This document shows, piece by piece, positions 1 through 9,400 of a DNA stretch of 64,000 nucleotides. Position 1 is the first letter of the stretch; each line of letters starts with the position of its first letter. The notes below the pieces were generated by a model that did no database searches, had not been told where the DNA came from, and was given only the letters and a program-made list of their open reading frames with translations. Source of the DNA: Kordiimonadales bacterium IMCC3096 (GTDB lineage: Bacteria; Pseudomonadota; Alphaproteobacteria; Minwuiales; Minwuiaceae). The translations under genes were made by a program, and so were the position numbers. The stretch is taken from positions 3,563,501 through 3,627,500 of the forward strand of contig CP018227.1 in assembly GCA_016865035.1 (NCBI GenBank), given 5' to 3'.

Positions 1-260
1 CGAACTCGACCCTGACCCGGAACGCCAGTGTGCTGATCGCGCCGAACATGGATGCAGCCAACATTGCCTTCAACCTGGTCAAGGAGACGACCGAGGGGAT
101 GTCCGTTGGCCCGATCCTGATCGGCATGCAGAAGTCAGCGCATGTGGTGACCCCGGCCATCACCACGCGCGGCATCGTCAACATGACCGCTGCGGCGGTG
201 GTTGGCGCGCAGGACCATCAGTCCGGCGCTATCGCGGCGGCGCCCGTCGCCGCTGAGTGA
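1..260 (+). CDS. maeB: NADP-dependent malic enzyme, C-terminal end (partial)
   Basis: Only the last 86 or so codons lie in the window; the frame is open from base 3 to the stop at 258. The translated tail (VLIAPNMDAANIAFNL, then VGPILIGMQKSAHVV and GIVNMTAA) matches the phosphotransacetylase-like C-terminal domain of the large MaeB-type malic enzymes, which oxidatively decarboxylate malate to pyruvate and make NADPH. A phosphate acetyltransferase with the same fold is the main alternative, but the IVNMTAAA ending followed by a short Ala-rich tail is usual for MaeB. The last 43 bases overlap the 3' end of the convergent TetR gene. Confidence 0.8.
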   Translation, partial: NSTLTRNASVLIAPNMDAANIAFNLVKETTEGMSVGPILIGMQKSAHVVTPAITTRGIVNMTAAAVVGAQDHQSGAIAAAPVAAE

Positions 261-865
261 TCCGGGCCATAGAGCCTGAGAAGTTGTGAGATTGCCCGCC
301 CGGCGCGCCGTTCGCATTCGGCATCGTCGGGCGGGTCGATCACACCGATCACCCGCCTGATCTGCAAGTCCCCGATCAGCAACCCGACAAAAGTCTCAGC
401 CATCTCGGCCACGGGTGCACCGACCAGGTCCCCCGACTGTTGCAGTCTGGCAATCTGTGCACCGATCAGCGGCACCACGGTTTCGCGTCCTGACGCCGCG
501 ATCGTCTGCCCCAGTGTCGCGGTATCATTCACATCCGCCGCCGCCGCCCGATTGAGTGCCACGGCTTTCGGTCCCGTCACCAGTTGCAGCAGCAGCGGCG
601 CCATCTCCGACAGGGCCGCCAGCGGCGGGGCATCCTCCGCCAGTCGCGCCTGCAGGAGGTCACGCACCTCAGCGGCATTGTCTTCGACCAGCGTCCGGAA
701 GAGTCCCTGCTTGTTGCCATACCAGCGATAGAGCGTCTCGTTGGAGGCACCGGCCTGCCGCGCGATGGCGAGCATGGACGTGGCGCGATATCCCTCTGAC
801 TGCAGCAACGCGTAGGCCGCGTCGGCAATCTGCCTGTGACGTGCCTGCTGCCGTTCCGCTCTCAT
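218..865 (-). CDS. TetR/AcrR-family transcriptional regulator
   Basis: A 215-residue protein of usual TetR length. Residues about 8-56 form the DNA-binding domain: a first helix (RQIADAAYALLQSEGYRATS), then the turn and recognition helix ending GASNETLYRWYGNKQGLF, the family's hallmark. The remainder is an all-helical ligand-binding and dimer domain that cannot be assigned to a ligand. It is divergent from the DUF1772 membrane protein at 1123. The intervening DNA holds a 15-bp-arm inverted repeat at 959-1001 that overlaps a TTGACA/TACGAT promoter pointing at this gene, so autoregulation and control of the membrane protein are likely (inference). Its 3' end overlaps the malic enzyme gene. Confidence 0.9.
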   Translation of the reverse strand: MRAERQQARHRQIADAAYALLQSEGYRATSMLAIARQAGASNETLYRWYGNKQGLFRTLVEDNAAEVRDLLQARLAEDAPPLAALSEMAPLLLQLVTGPKAVALNRAAAADVNDTATLGQTIAASGRETVVPLIGAQIARLQQSGDLVGAPVAEMAETFVGLLIGDLQIRRVIGVIDPPDDAECERRAGRAISQLLRLYGPDHSAATGAAAIAPD

Positions 866-955
866 GCCTGCGGCCTCCCTGTTTCCCTGATCGCTGATCC
901 GTTCACCGGTCGGAGCATTGATGTTCGACCTCTCCCACAGATTCAGATTGACCGG

Positions 956-983
956 ATCGTATAGATATGTACGGTTCTGTCAA
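956..983 (-). promoter_or_regulatory. Candidate promoter of the TetR gene
   Basis: On the minus strand TTGACA (983-978) is followed after 16 bases by TACGAT (961-956), close to the sigma-70 consensus, about 85 bases ahead of the TetR start codon. The -35 lies in the spacer and the -10 in one arm of the inverted repeat at 959-1001, an arrangement expected for autorepression. Seen in sequence; activity is inferred. Confidence 0.5.
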
Positions 984-1001
984 AGGCGTACACATTGATA
1001 C
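959..1001. promoter_or_regulatory. Candidate TetR operator (inverted repeat)
   Basis: GTATAGATATGTACG (959-973) and CGTACACATTGATAC (987-1001) are inverted copies matching at 12 of 15 positions, including a perfect TGTACG/CGTACA core, separated by 13 bases. The repeat sits between the divergent TetR and DUF1772 genes, where the operator of a local TetR repressor is expected. Confidence 0.55.
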
Positions 1002-1122
1002 GGATATGGAGAATTCGAATGCGCGGCCAATCGGTTGCCACACCGCCCGAACGCACGCAGGACCAGTCACCGCAGCGTGCGCGGCTTGTTGCCTGCCATA
1101 CAATCGGGGGAGGCAAGTCGTG

Positions 1123-1632
1123 ATGAGCACCGGTTTGAGGTTCGGGGTCATTCTTCTCAGCCTGCTTCTGGGGCTGATGGCGGGCTTCTTCTATGCCTTC
1201 TCCTTCACGGTCATGCCGGGGCTGGATCTGCTGACAGGCGACGCGGCGATGGACGCCATGCGCGGGATCAATGTCGCGGTACGCAATCCGGTCTTCTTCG
1301 CCACCTTCGCGCTGACACCGGTTCTGGGGTTCCTGCTGGCAGGGGCCTGCCTGTTCACCGGACGCCGGTGGCCCGGTGTGCTCCTGCTTGTGTCCTTCGC
1401 TTTCTATGCGGCGGGTGTGGTGGCGCTCACCGCCTCCCTGAATGTGCCGATGAACCGGGCGCTGGCGGAGGGATCGCTTTCGGGCATGGCCAACTGGCTG
1501 GAGTGGTCGGCCACCTGGACCGGGGCGAATCATCTCCGTACTGCGGCATCCCTGTTTGCGCTGCTGCTGGCGTTGCTTGCCCTGTGTCGTCTGTCTGTCG
1601 AGCGGGTTGGGGTTGCGCATCGTCCGGGATGA
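1123..1632 (+). CDS. DUF1772-family membrane protein
   Basis: A 169-residue protein with four hydrophobic segments (about 7-29, 58-80, 85-106 and 140-160) and the DUF1772 pattern: a first helix followed by FSFTVMPGL, a middle INVAVRNPVFF, and a late TWTGANHLRT stretch. The family includes anthrone oxygenase-like proteins, but most members have no known role. The start was placed at ATG 1123 (a GTG three bases earlier is possible) because GGGGGAGG lies just upstream at 1106-1113; the frame is open further upstream but without a ribosome site. It is divergent from the TetR gene and probably its regulatory target. Confidence 0.8.
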   Translation: MSTGLRFGVILLSLLLGLMAGFFYAFSFTVMPGLDLLTGDAAMDAMRGINVAVRNPVFFATFALTPVLGFLLAGACLFTGRRWPGVLLLVSFAFYAAGVVALTASLNVPMNRALAEGSLSGMANWLEWSATWTGANHLRTAASLFALLLALLALCRLSVERVGVAHRPG

Positions 1633-1693
1633 CAAGTCGTTGCGGGTCTCGCACAATGGCGCCACACACATATTTCCGGGGAGGAAAGTTGCG

Positions 1694-2848
1694 ATGCGTG
1701 GTCAGGGACCATTGAGTGGAGTGAAGGTCGTCGAGCTGGCGGGTATTGGCCCGGGTCCGATGGGGGCGATGCTGCTGGGCGATCTCGGGGCCGATGTGGT
1801 CCGCATCGACCGTCAGACGGCTGCTGATCTCGGCATCGACCGGGGCAGCAACAAATGGGATCTGCTCAATCGTTCCAAGCGTTCGGTGGCCGCCAACCTG
1901 AAGGTTGCGGAAGGTGTCGAGACGGTCCTGAAACTCGTCGAGAAGGCCGATATCCTGATCGAGGGTATGCGCCCCGGCGTCACGGAGCGGCTGGGTCTTG
2001 GCCCGGATGAATGTTTCAAGCGCAATCCGGCACTGGTCTATGGTCGTGTTACCGGCTGGGGCCAGACCGGCCCGATCGCGCATGCGGCCGGCCATGACAT
2101 GAACTACATCGCCCTGACCGGTGCGCTGCATGCCATCGGCACGAAGGACAGCGGGCCGGTGCCGCCCCTGAACCTGGTTGGCGACTTCGGCGGCGGTGCG
2201 CTCTACCTCGCGTTCGGCTGCCTCGCCGCCTACATCGAGGCGCAGCGGTCCGGCAAGGGTCAGGTCGTCGATGCGGCAATGATTGATGGTGCGTCCAACC
2301 TGATGACGGCGATCTACGGCATGAAGGCCGCCGGTCGCTGGAAGCAGGAGCGGGGAACCAACATTCTCGACACCGGCTCGCACTTCTATGACGTCTACGA
2401 GACCAGTGACGGCAAGCATGTCTCCATCGGCTCCATCGAGGGCAAGTTCTACGCGGAACTGAAGGAGAAGCTTGGCATGGCGCCCGATGCGATGCCGGAG
2501 CAGATGAATCCTGCCAAATGGGACGAATATCGCGCCGAGATCGCTGCGGTCATCGCCACGAAGACCCGCGATGAGTGGTGTGACGTGATGGAAGGCTCCG
2601 ACGTCTGCTTCGCGCCGGTGCTGGACATGGATGAGGCTCCGGCCCATCCCCACAATGTCGCGCGCGAGACCTTCATCGAAGTCGACGGTGTGACCCAGCC
2701 CAACGTCGCGCCGCGTTTCTCCGGCACTCCGGCCGGCAAGCCCACGGTGGCACCCGATCCGGGACATGACACCGACGAGGCGCTGTCCGACTGGGGCTTC
2801 GACGCCGACGAGGTTGCGCGTCTGCGTGCCTCCGGCGCGGTCTCCTGA
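1694..2848 (+). CDS. CaiB/BaiF CoA-transferase family, alpha-methylacyl-CoA racemase-like
   Basis: A 384-residue class III CoA-transferase-fold protein (LAGIGPGPMGAMLLGDLGAD at the N terminus). It carries the catalytic residues of alpha-methylacyl-CoA racemase rather than of a true transferase: His134 in GHDMNYIAL, Asp164 in GDFGGGALYL and Glu249 in SIEGKFYAEL, matching the known His/Asp/Glu set of that enzyme. It should epimerise 2-methyl-branched acyl-CoAs so that they can enter beta-oxidation. The start at ATG 1694 follows GGGGAGGAAAG; a longer frame back to 1556 lacks a ribosome site. An SDR follows 14 bases after the stop, suggesting co-transcription. Confidence 0.88.
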   Translation: MRGQGPLSGVKVVELAGIGPGPMGAMLLGDLGADVVRIDRQTAADLGIDRGSNKWDLLNRSKRSVAANLKVAEGVETVLKLVEKADILIEGMRPGVTERLGLGPDECFKRNPALVYGRVTGWGQTGPIAHAAGHDMNYIALTGALHAIGTKDSGPVPPLNLVGDFGGGALYLAFGCLAAYIEAQRSGKGQVVDAAMIDGASNLMTAIYGMKAAGRWKQERGTNILDTGSHFYDVYETSDGKHVSIGSIEGKFYAELKEKLGMAPDAMPEQMNPAKWDEYRAEIAAVIATKTRDEWCDVMEGSDVCFAPVLDMDEAPAHPHNVARETFIEVDGVTQPNVAPRFSGTPAGKPTVAPDPGHDTDEALSDWGFDADEVARLRASGAVS

Positions 2849-2862
2849 GGGCAGACGGTCCC

Positions 2863-3621
2863 GTGGGACGCCTTGACGGCAAGGTGGTGTGGATCACCGG
2901 TGCAGCCTCCGGGCTCGGGCGGGCGTCAGCGCTCGCCTGCGCCGCGGAGGGGGCAACGGTCCTCGCCACCGACCTCGAAGCACCCGCAGCGGTGGTGACG
3001 GAGATCGAGGGGCTGGGCGGTCAGGCGACCGCCATGGCCCAGGATGTCACTGACGAGGCACGCTGGGACGCCATCGCCGACGAGGCGGAGACCCGCTTTG
3101 GCGGCTTTCAGGTACTGGTGAACAATGCCGGTGTCGGGGCCAGCCGTGCGCTGGCAGACACGGATCTCGCGTTCTGGCGCAGGATCCAGTCGGTCAATCT
3201 GGATGCCGTCTTTCTTGGCACCCGGACCGGCTTTCGCCGCATGGCTCCGGGGGGCTCCATCATCAATATCTCCTCGGTGCTGGGTATCGTCGGCAATACG
3301 GGAACATCCGCCTACAGCGCGTCGAAAGGCGGGGTGCGGCTGTTCAGCAAGTCGGCAGCGGTGGAGGCGGCGCAGACCGGCCTGGGCATTCGCGTCAACT
3401 CGATCCATCCGGGCTACATCGGCACACCGATGGTCATGGACAATGTTGCCAATCAGGCGGAGCCCGAGAAGGTTGTCGCGATGATCCGGGCGCGCCATCC
3501 GGTCGGTCATCTGGGTGAGCCGGAGGATATCGCGAACGCCGTGGTCTATCTCGCCTCCGACGAGACGAAATTCGTCACGGGAACCGAGATCGTCGTCGAT
3601 GGCGGTTACACCGCCTGGTGA
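2863..3621 (+). CDS. SDR-family oxidoreductase
   Basis: A 252-residue classical short-chain dehydrogenase, usual length. TGAASGLG (12-19) binds the dinucleotide, an acidic residue in ATDLEA suggests NAD preference, NNAGVG lies near 88-93, and the catalytic set is Ser138, Tyr151 and Lys155 (YSASK). The C-terminal VTGTEIVVDGGYTAW is typical, as is the NSIHPGYIGTPM segment. Start is GTG 2863, 14 bases after the racemase-like gene, so the two probably form an operon, and the enzyme may act as a 3-hydroxyacyl-CoA or hydroxysteroid-type dehydrogenase in the same pathway. The substrate cannot be read from the sequence. Confidence 0.9.
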   Translation: MGRLDGKVVWITGAASGLGRASALACAAEGATVLATDLEAPAAVVTEIEGLGGQATAMAQDVTDEARWDAIADEAETRFGGFQVLVNNAGVGASRALADTDLAFWRRIQSVNLDAVFLGTRTGFRRMAPGGSIINISSVLGIVGNTGTSAYSASKGGVRLFSKSAAVEAAQTGLGIRVNSIHPGYIGTPMVMDNVANQAEPEKVVAMIRARHPVGHLGEPEDIANAVVYLASDETKFVTGTEIVVDGGYTAW

Positions 3622-3724
3622 CGTCCCGGTCACGGCCTTCGCCGTTGCATTGCCCGTATCCGACGTGAGACCTTGAGGGGATGGGGACTGTCGTTGTGAC
3701 GTCCCGTGGAGAGGGCCTGCGCCG

Positions 3725-6346
3725 ATGAGCAGCGCCGACGCGTTGTCAGACAGACCGTCAGGGGCCGACGCCCGGGACGGGGAACCATCCGGCGCCGGGG
3801 TCCGCAGGGAATTCGACGGGACCAGCGATTCGCCCTCTCTCGACCGCGACCAGCGCATTCGCGCGGAAATGATTGCCGAACTGATCCGGGAATCCGGAGG
3901 TCTGCGGATCATTCCCTTCATGGTCGTCGGCATTCTGGTCACGGTATTTCTGGAGCGCGCGGCGATCTGGCCTGCCGCGATCCTGGCGGTCGGCGTACTT
4001 GCCATGATGTTTGCCGCGGGGCGGCTGCGTCGTGCGTTCGAGGCGGAACCGGCGAAGACCGGCACGGCGGAGGCCTGGGGCCTGCGCTATACGGCCCTGT
4101 CCGCTGCCATCGGCCTGGTCTGGGGGCCATGCCTGGCCAGCTATTTCGATGCGACGTCCTATCCGTACCAGGCCTTTCTGGCACTGCTGGTCTTTGGCTC
4201 GCTGGTGGCGGCGGTGGTGCATCGGGCGCTCTATCCGCCGGCCTTCATTGCCTTCGCCGTGCCGACCAGCCTGCCCATTGTGATCATGCTGCTGCTGGAC
4301 GGCAGCCGGTTGGCACTGGCGACTGCCGGGGTGGGGATCATTACCCTGATCATGCTGTTCGGCTGGCTGCGTGGCCTGAACCGGCGCTATCGAGAGTCCA
4401 TCGCCCTGCGGTTCGAGAATACGGACCTGATCGAGCGGCTGGAGACGGCCCACCGCAGTGCGGAGGCCGCTCGCCTGCAGGCGGAGGCAGGGGATCGCGC
4501 GAAGTCCGAGTTTCTGGCGACGATCAGCCATGAACTGCGCACGCCGATGAACGGGATCATCGGCATGACCAACCTGCTGCAGGGCACCCGCCTGACCACG
4601 CAGCAGCGATCCTATGCGGAGATCGTGCGGGAGTCGGCGGACGCACTGTTGAACCTGATCAACGACATCCTTGACCTGACCAAGCTGGAGGCGGGACGGG
4701 TCGAACTGGACGACGCCCCGTTCGAGGTGGCGCGCACGGTCGAGAGTGTCGTCGGGCTGATGGCAGCACGGGCGCAGGCAAAGGGGCTGGAGGTCGTGAG
4801 CTACATCGGGCCGGACAGCCCCGAGATCATGACTGCCGATGCGGGGCGCTTGCGCCAGATCCTGCTCAATCTGGTCAGCAATGCGATCAAGTTCACCGAA
4901 ACCGGACATGTCACCCTGGCGGTTGCCCCGGCGCCGGGCCAGAGCGCGGTATTGCGGTTCGAGGTGTCGGATACCGGTATCGGCATCCCGGCGGACGTGC
5001 AGCCACGGCTGTTCCGTCCGTTCAGCCAGGGGGGCGGCATTTCGCGGCGGTTCGGTGGCACCGGCCTAGGGCTCGCCATCTCGCGCCGGCTCGTGAATGC
5101 CATGGGCGGCGACATCCGCCTTGTCAGCATCGAGGGGCAGGGATCGGTCTTCACGGTGGACCTTCCGGTCCGCAATGGCCGGACCGTGCGACCGTTCAGC
5201 GGTCTGGAACGGACGTCGGTTCTCGTCGTGGCTTCGGAGGGGAAGACGCGGGAGGTTGCAGTCCGCTACGCCCGTGACTGGCAGGCACGCGTCCGGGAAA
5301 CGGCATCGCCTGCCGATGCACTCAACATCCTGCGCGAGTCGGAGAGAGTGGATGCCTGCGTCGTCGACTGGCGGATCCGGGGCGGCGCGGGATCCTTTGC
5401 ACGCCAGGTCCGTGGCGATGAGACAATTGCCGCTACACGTCTGATCCTCACCGTTCCTGTGGGTGTTGTCGAGGCACAGGCCGAGGATGAGGATGCCCTG
5501 TTCGACGCCAGGATCCTGCAACCGTTGCGGCGCGGCATCTACCATCGGGCGCTGGCGGGGGCGCCGCTGGAAAGCGGTGATCAGCCGGGCGTGACCGAGA
5601 CACCTCCGTCGGAAAGCGGGCATCGGCTGCGGGTGCTGATTGTCGATGATGTGGCGGTGAACCAGAAGCTCGCGTCGTCGATCGTCGAGAGTGCCGGACA
5701 TGATGCGGTTGCCGCAGGTGGGGGACGGGAGGCACTTCAGGCCCTACGGTCGCTGCCCTACGACCTGGTGCTGATGGATGTGGAAATGCCCGACATGGAT
5801 GGCCTCGACGCCACCCGCGCCGTGCGAAAGCTGCCCGGTGCCGTCGGCCGTATCCCGATTATTGCCATGACGGCACATCCAGGCGACGAGTATCTGGATC
5901 GCTGTGTCCAGGCCGGAATGAACGGCTATCTCGCAAAGCCGCTGGATGCGGAGGAACTGCTGCAGATCCTGCGCAGGTGTGCGGCGGAGGCCGCCGGTGG
6001 GGACAGGTCCGAAGATGCTGCACCGGCCCAACCGATACGGGATCGGCTGAACCGCCGGCTCGACCCGGAGACTTCGCGGGCGCTGATGCAGCACTTCGTG
6101 CAGGATCTGGAAGGCTGGGCGAGCGAACTGCCCGATCTGGATGCTGCCGCGCAAGGGCAGTTGGCGCATGCGATCAAGGGGGCCGCGCTCAACCTTGGTT
6201 TCGACGACCTGGCGGAAGCAGCCGGGTCGCTGGAGAAGGGGCAGGGAGTACCTGACACCGCGCAGTCCTTGGCGTACCTTCAGCAGGTCATGCGGGCAAC
6301 GCGTGACGCACTGGATGCGGAGCTGAATGCGGAACACCAGACCTGA
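3725..6346 (+). CDS. Hybrid sensor histidine kinase with two receiver domains and HPt
   Basis: An 873-residue membrane kinase. An acidic cytoplasmic N terminus (1-60) is followed by paired hydrophobic helices over about 60-225 with no recognisable sensor fold. The HisKA box SEFLATISHELRTPMNG places the phosphoacceptor at His269, followed by an HATPase domain with N, G1 (DTGIGI) and G2 (GGTGLGLAIS) boxes. A degenerate receiver (about 495-610) reads VDWRIRG where an acidic phosphoacceptor is expected. A good receiver follows (VLIVDDVAVNQ, Asp685 in LMDVEMPDMDG, late AKPL), and a C-terminal HPt domain has His815 in AHAIKGAALNLG. All steps of a phosphorelay are therefore in one chain; no output regulator is adjacent. 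It lies 74 bases upstream of the TipN-like gene. Confidence 0.93.
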   Translation: MSSADALSDRPSGADARDGEPSGAGVRREFDGTSDSPSLDRDQRIRAEMIAELIRESGGLRIIPFMVVGILVTVFLERAAIWPAAILAVGVLAMMFAAGRLRRAFEAEPAKTGTAEAWGLRYTALSAAIGLVWGPCLASYFDATSYPYQAFLALLVFGSLVAAVVHRALYPPAFIAFAVPTSLPIVIMLLLDGSRLALATAGVGIITLIMLFGWLRGLNRRYRESIALRFENTDLIERLETAHRSAEAARLQAEAGDRAKSEFLATISHELRTPMNGIIGMTNLLQGTRLTTQQRSYAEIVRESADALLNLINDILDLTKLEAGRVELDDAPFEVARTVESVVGLMAARAQAKGLEVVSYIGPDSPEIMTADAGRLRQILLNLVSNAIKFTETGHVTLAVAPAPGQSAVLRFEVSDTGIGIPADVQPRLFRPFSQGGGISRRFGGTGLGLAISRRLVNAMGGDIRLVSIEGQGSVFTVDLPVRNGRTVRPFSGLERTSVLVVASEGKTREVAVRYARDWQARVRETASPADALNILRESERVDACVVDWRIRGGAGSFARQVRGDETIAATRLILTVPVGVVEAQAEDEDALFDARILQPLRRGIYHRALAGAPLESGDQPGVTETPPSESGHRLRVLIVDDVAVNQKLASSIVESAGHDAVAAGGGREALQALRSLPYDLVLMDVEMPDMDGLDATRAVRKLPGAVGRIPIIAMTAHPGDEYLDRCVQAGMNGYLAKPLDAEELLQILRRCAAEAAGGDRSEDAAPAQPIRDRLNRRLDPETSRALMQHFVQDLEGWASELPDLDAAAQGQLAHAIKGAALNLGFDDLAEAAGSLEKGQGVPDTAQSLAYLQQVMRATRDALDAELNAEHQT

Positions 6347-6420
6347 AGCCGCCTTCGCCCGACTTTCGCTGGTCGGATTGCCTGTCCAGCACCTGCAATG
6401 ATTGAAGAGGCCGGAATGCC

Positions 6421-9400
6421 ATGCTGTTGAAATGGCCAAACCCTGGACCCGAGAACGCCGGTGACCCGGAAAGTGGCCGCACGCCACTGACCGTGGAGTC
6501 GCTGGACCGCATTCGTCGCGGGACTGCGGCACTGCTGCTGGGACTGACCGTACTCTGGCTGGTGCTGGTGGGGGCGTGGTTCATGCAGTCGGCGGGACTG
6601 TCCGCCATCAGCCTGATGCTGCCGCATGAGGTGGCGCTGGTCGTGATTGCCGCTTTCGTGCCGCCCGCATTCATCTGGCTGGCCGGGTTCTGGTACTGGC
6701 GCAGTGTCGATTCCCGCCACAGCCGCTCCGCCCTGCACGCGGTGCTGAAGGACATGGCCTTTCCGGACCCGGAGGCGGAGGCGCGGCTGAATGCCATGAC
6801 CCTGTCGCTGCGGCGCCTCAGTCAGGCGCTGGAGAGCGAGACGACCAATGCCCTGACACGTGTCGAGCGGCTGGACGAACGCATCGGCAAGGGCACGGAA
6901 GCCCTGTCGGCGGCGGCACGGCACGCAGCGGAACAGTCGGATCACCTGGGTCAGGCAATCATGGACCGGGCGGAAGCGCAAAGGACACTGCTGGGCGACG
7001 TGCGCGCGCTGGATTCCGAGATCAGGACCCTTGGCGAACGCCAGGGGCAGGCGCTTGGTCAGGCAGTGGCGGAGGCCGGGCGGCGCACGGCGGAAATCGA
7101 GGCGTCGCTGCGTACCCAGCTGGTTGCGGCTGACGATACCGTCGAACAGGTCGCCAAGCGTGCCGGTCAGATCAACACCATGCTGGAACAGCCCATGGCG
7201 CGCCTGCGGGAGGAGGCAGACAGCACCGTCCGTCGGGTCTCCGGTGTCAGCCAGGACCTGCGCAGCCGCATGGAGGCCCTGTCACAGGTCATCGCGCGCA
7301 CCATGGACCAGGCGGATGGCTTGCGGGAGGGCGTGGATGACCAGATCGCGCGTCTGCGTGACGGTCTGGGCAATGTGCAGTCGACCATGACCACCGTGAT
7401 TGCCGAGAGTCGCCAGCAGCTTGTTGACCTGGAAGAGATCACCGGTCGCAGCGCCGAGAGCGCCGGGCAGAGTGCGGAGGCCATTGCGGCCAGGAATGCC
7501 AGTCTCGCCAGGGTGCTGGATGACATCGGCATCGTCACGGCTGAGGCGGAGCAGGCGCTGCAATCGACGGCTGACCGGACCTGGGCTGCGACCCAGCGCT
7601 TCGCCACGGAGATCGAGACCCTGGGCGAACGCGGCAGCGCGGTTTCGGACCAGGCCGAGGACATGGCAGGGCGAATCGGTCGTCTGACGGGGGATCTGGC
7701 CGAGATCGAACAGCGCCTCGCTGCGAATACGGGGCGCATGGAGGAATCCCGTGATGACCTGGCGGCAAGCGTGGCCGAGATGCAGGGCACGGCGGCGCAG
7801 ATGATCGACAATGTGGAGGAACGCCTGAAGGCCGCAGCCTCCATGGCTGTCGCATCCTCGGAACGGTCGGAGGAGCGCGTGATCGCGGTTGCCGACCGGC
7901 TGCGTGCCTCCATTGCTGAACTTTCGGATTACATCGGCACTGTCGAGAGCCGGGCCATCGCGGTTGCAGGTCGGGGCGACGCGCAGGTCGAGGCACTGGG
8001 CGCGCGCGCGGTCGAGCTTTCGGACATCATCTCCTCCATCGATGCCGCCGTGGCGCAGGGGGACACGACGCTGAGCGGTGTCGTCAGCCGCACGGAGAGT
8101 GCCCTGGCGGCGGTGCGGCATGGCCTTGGCGATGTTGGCCAGGCCATGGATGACATGGACCAGCGCACCACGCGCAGTGTCGGCCTGCTCGCCGAGCACG
8201 GGGAGCAGATCGATGAACTGAGTACCCGCGTGCTTGGTGGCATGGAACGGATGGAGCGGGCATTTGCCCTGCGCTCCGATGCGCTGGAGCGGCTTGGACT
8301 GCGTGTCGAGGCGACGGTGGAGAAGGCGGAGACCGACGTTACCGCCCGCACGGAAGCGGCGGCGACCCTGCTGGAGAAGATGGCGGGTGACGCCAGCCTG
8401 ACCGTCGGACACGCGACGGTGGCCGTACGCGAGCTGCTGGACGAGATGAGCGCGCGCACCGACCGGATCAGCACCAGCGTGGCCAATGCCAACATGGCAA
8501 CGTCGGAGACCACCAGCCAGGTGGATGAACGCGTGGCGGAGCTGACACTGCTGCTGCGGGATATCGAGCGCACGGTCGCGGATACGGGCGCGCGCGTGAG
8601 CGAGGTCGAGGACCGTGCCCGCGGGGCGGTCGAGGGTCTGGAAGCCGGTGTCGGTGCGTTGGGTACAGCTGCGGTCGAACTGGGCGGTCAGGCCGGCAAT
8701 GCCGCCCTGCATCTGGACAGTATTTCCGATCTGATGGCGGATCGCACGGAGGCACTCGCCACGCTGGTATCCCGTCTTTCCGACGCTGCGGTCGATGCGG
8801 ACAGCGACGTGCGGGCCAGACTGGAAGGACTTGCGGCCACGCTGGAGGACGCGATGGCCAGTACACGTCTGACGACGACCGCGCTGGCGCAGCAGGCAAC
8901 GCGGGTTGAAGTGGTGGGCGGTGAGGTCGCCGGTCGCATCGATGTTTCCATCGCCCATGTCGATGAGCGGCTGGCGGAGGCAGCGCAGGCCGCCGATGGT
9001 GCGGCCGCGCGGATGGCGGAGAAGACAGCCGAACTGGCCCTGATGGTGGGCGATCTGGGTGCCGCCGCCGGACAGGCGGAAACCTCGATCAGCGATGTCC
9101 GGTCCGGTCTGGACAGCGTGCTGGCGGAGATCAACGAGGGCACTGTGCGCATGGTGTCGGAGGTCCGCTCCCTCGGCAGCATGGCGCTGCACACAGGCGA
9201 CACGCTGAAGGGCAGTGCCGAAGCGGTGTCCGCGCGCAATCAGGCCCTGCTGGACAGCTTCAACGCCGCCATTGGCGCGCTGGCAGACGACGGGCAGCGG
9301 ATTGGCGATCTGATCCAGTCGCTGAAGGACAGTGTCGGCGCGACCGAGACGACAATCTCGCCTGCGCTGGACCGCATGGCCACCCGCGTCCGGGATGCCA

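Noticed and set aside
1427-2767. A 446-codon minus-strand frame over the racemase-like gene
   Set aside because: Shadow of the real plus-strand gene, which has catalytic residues and a ribosome site.
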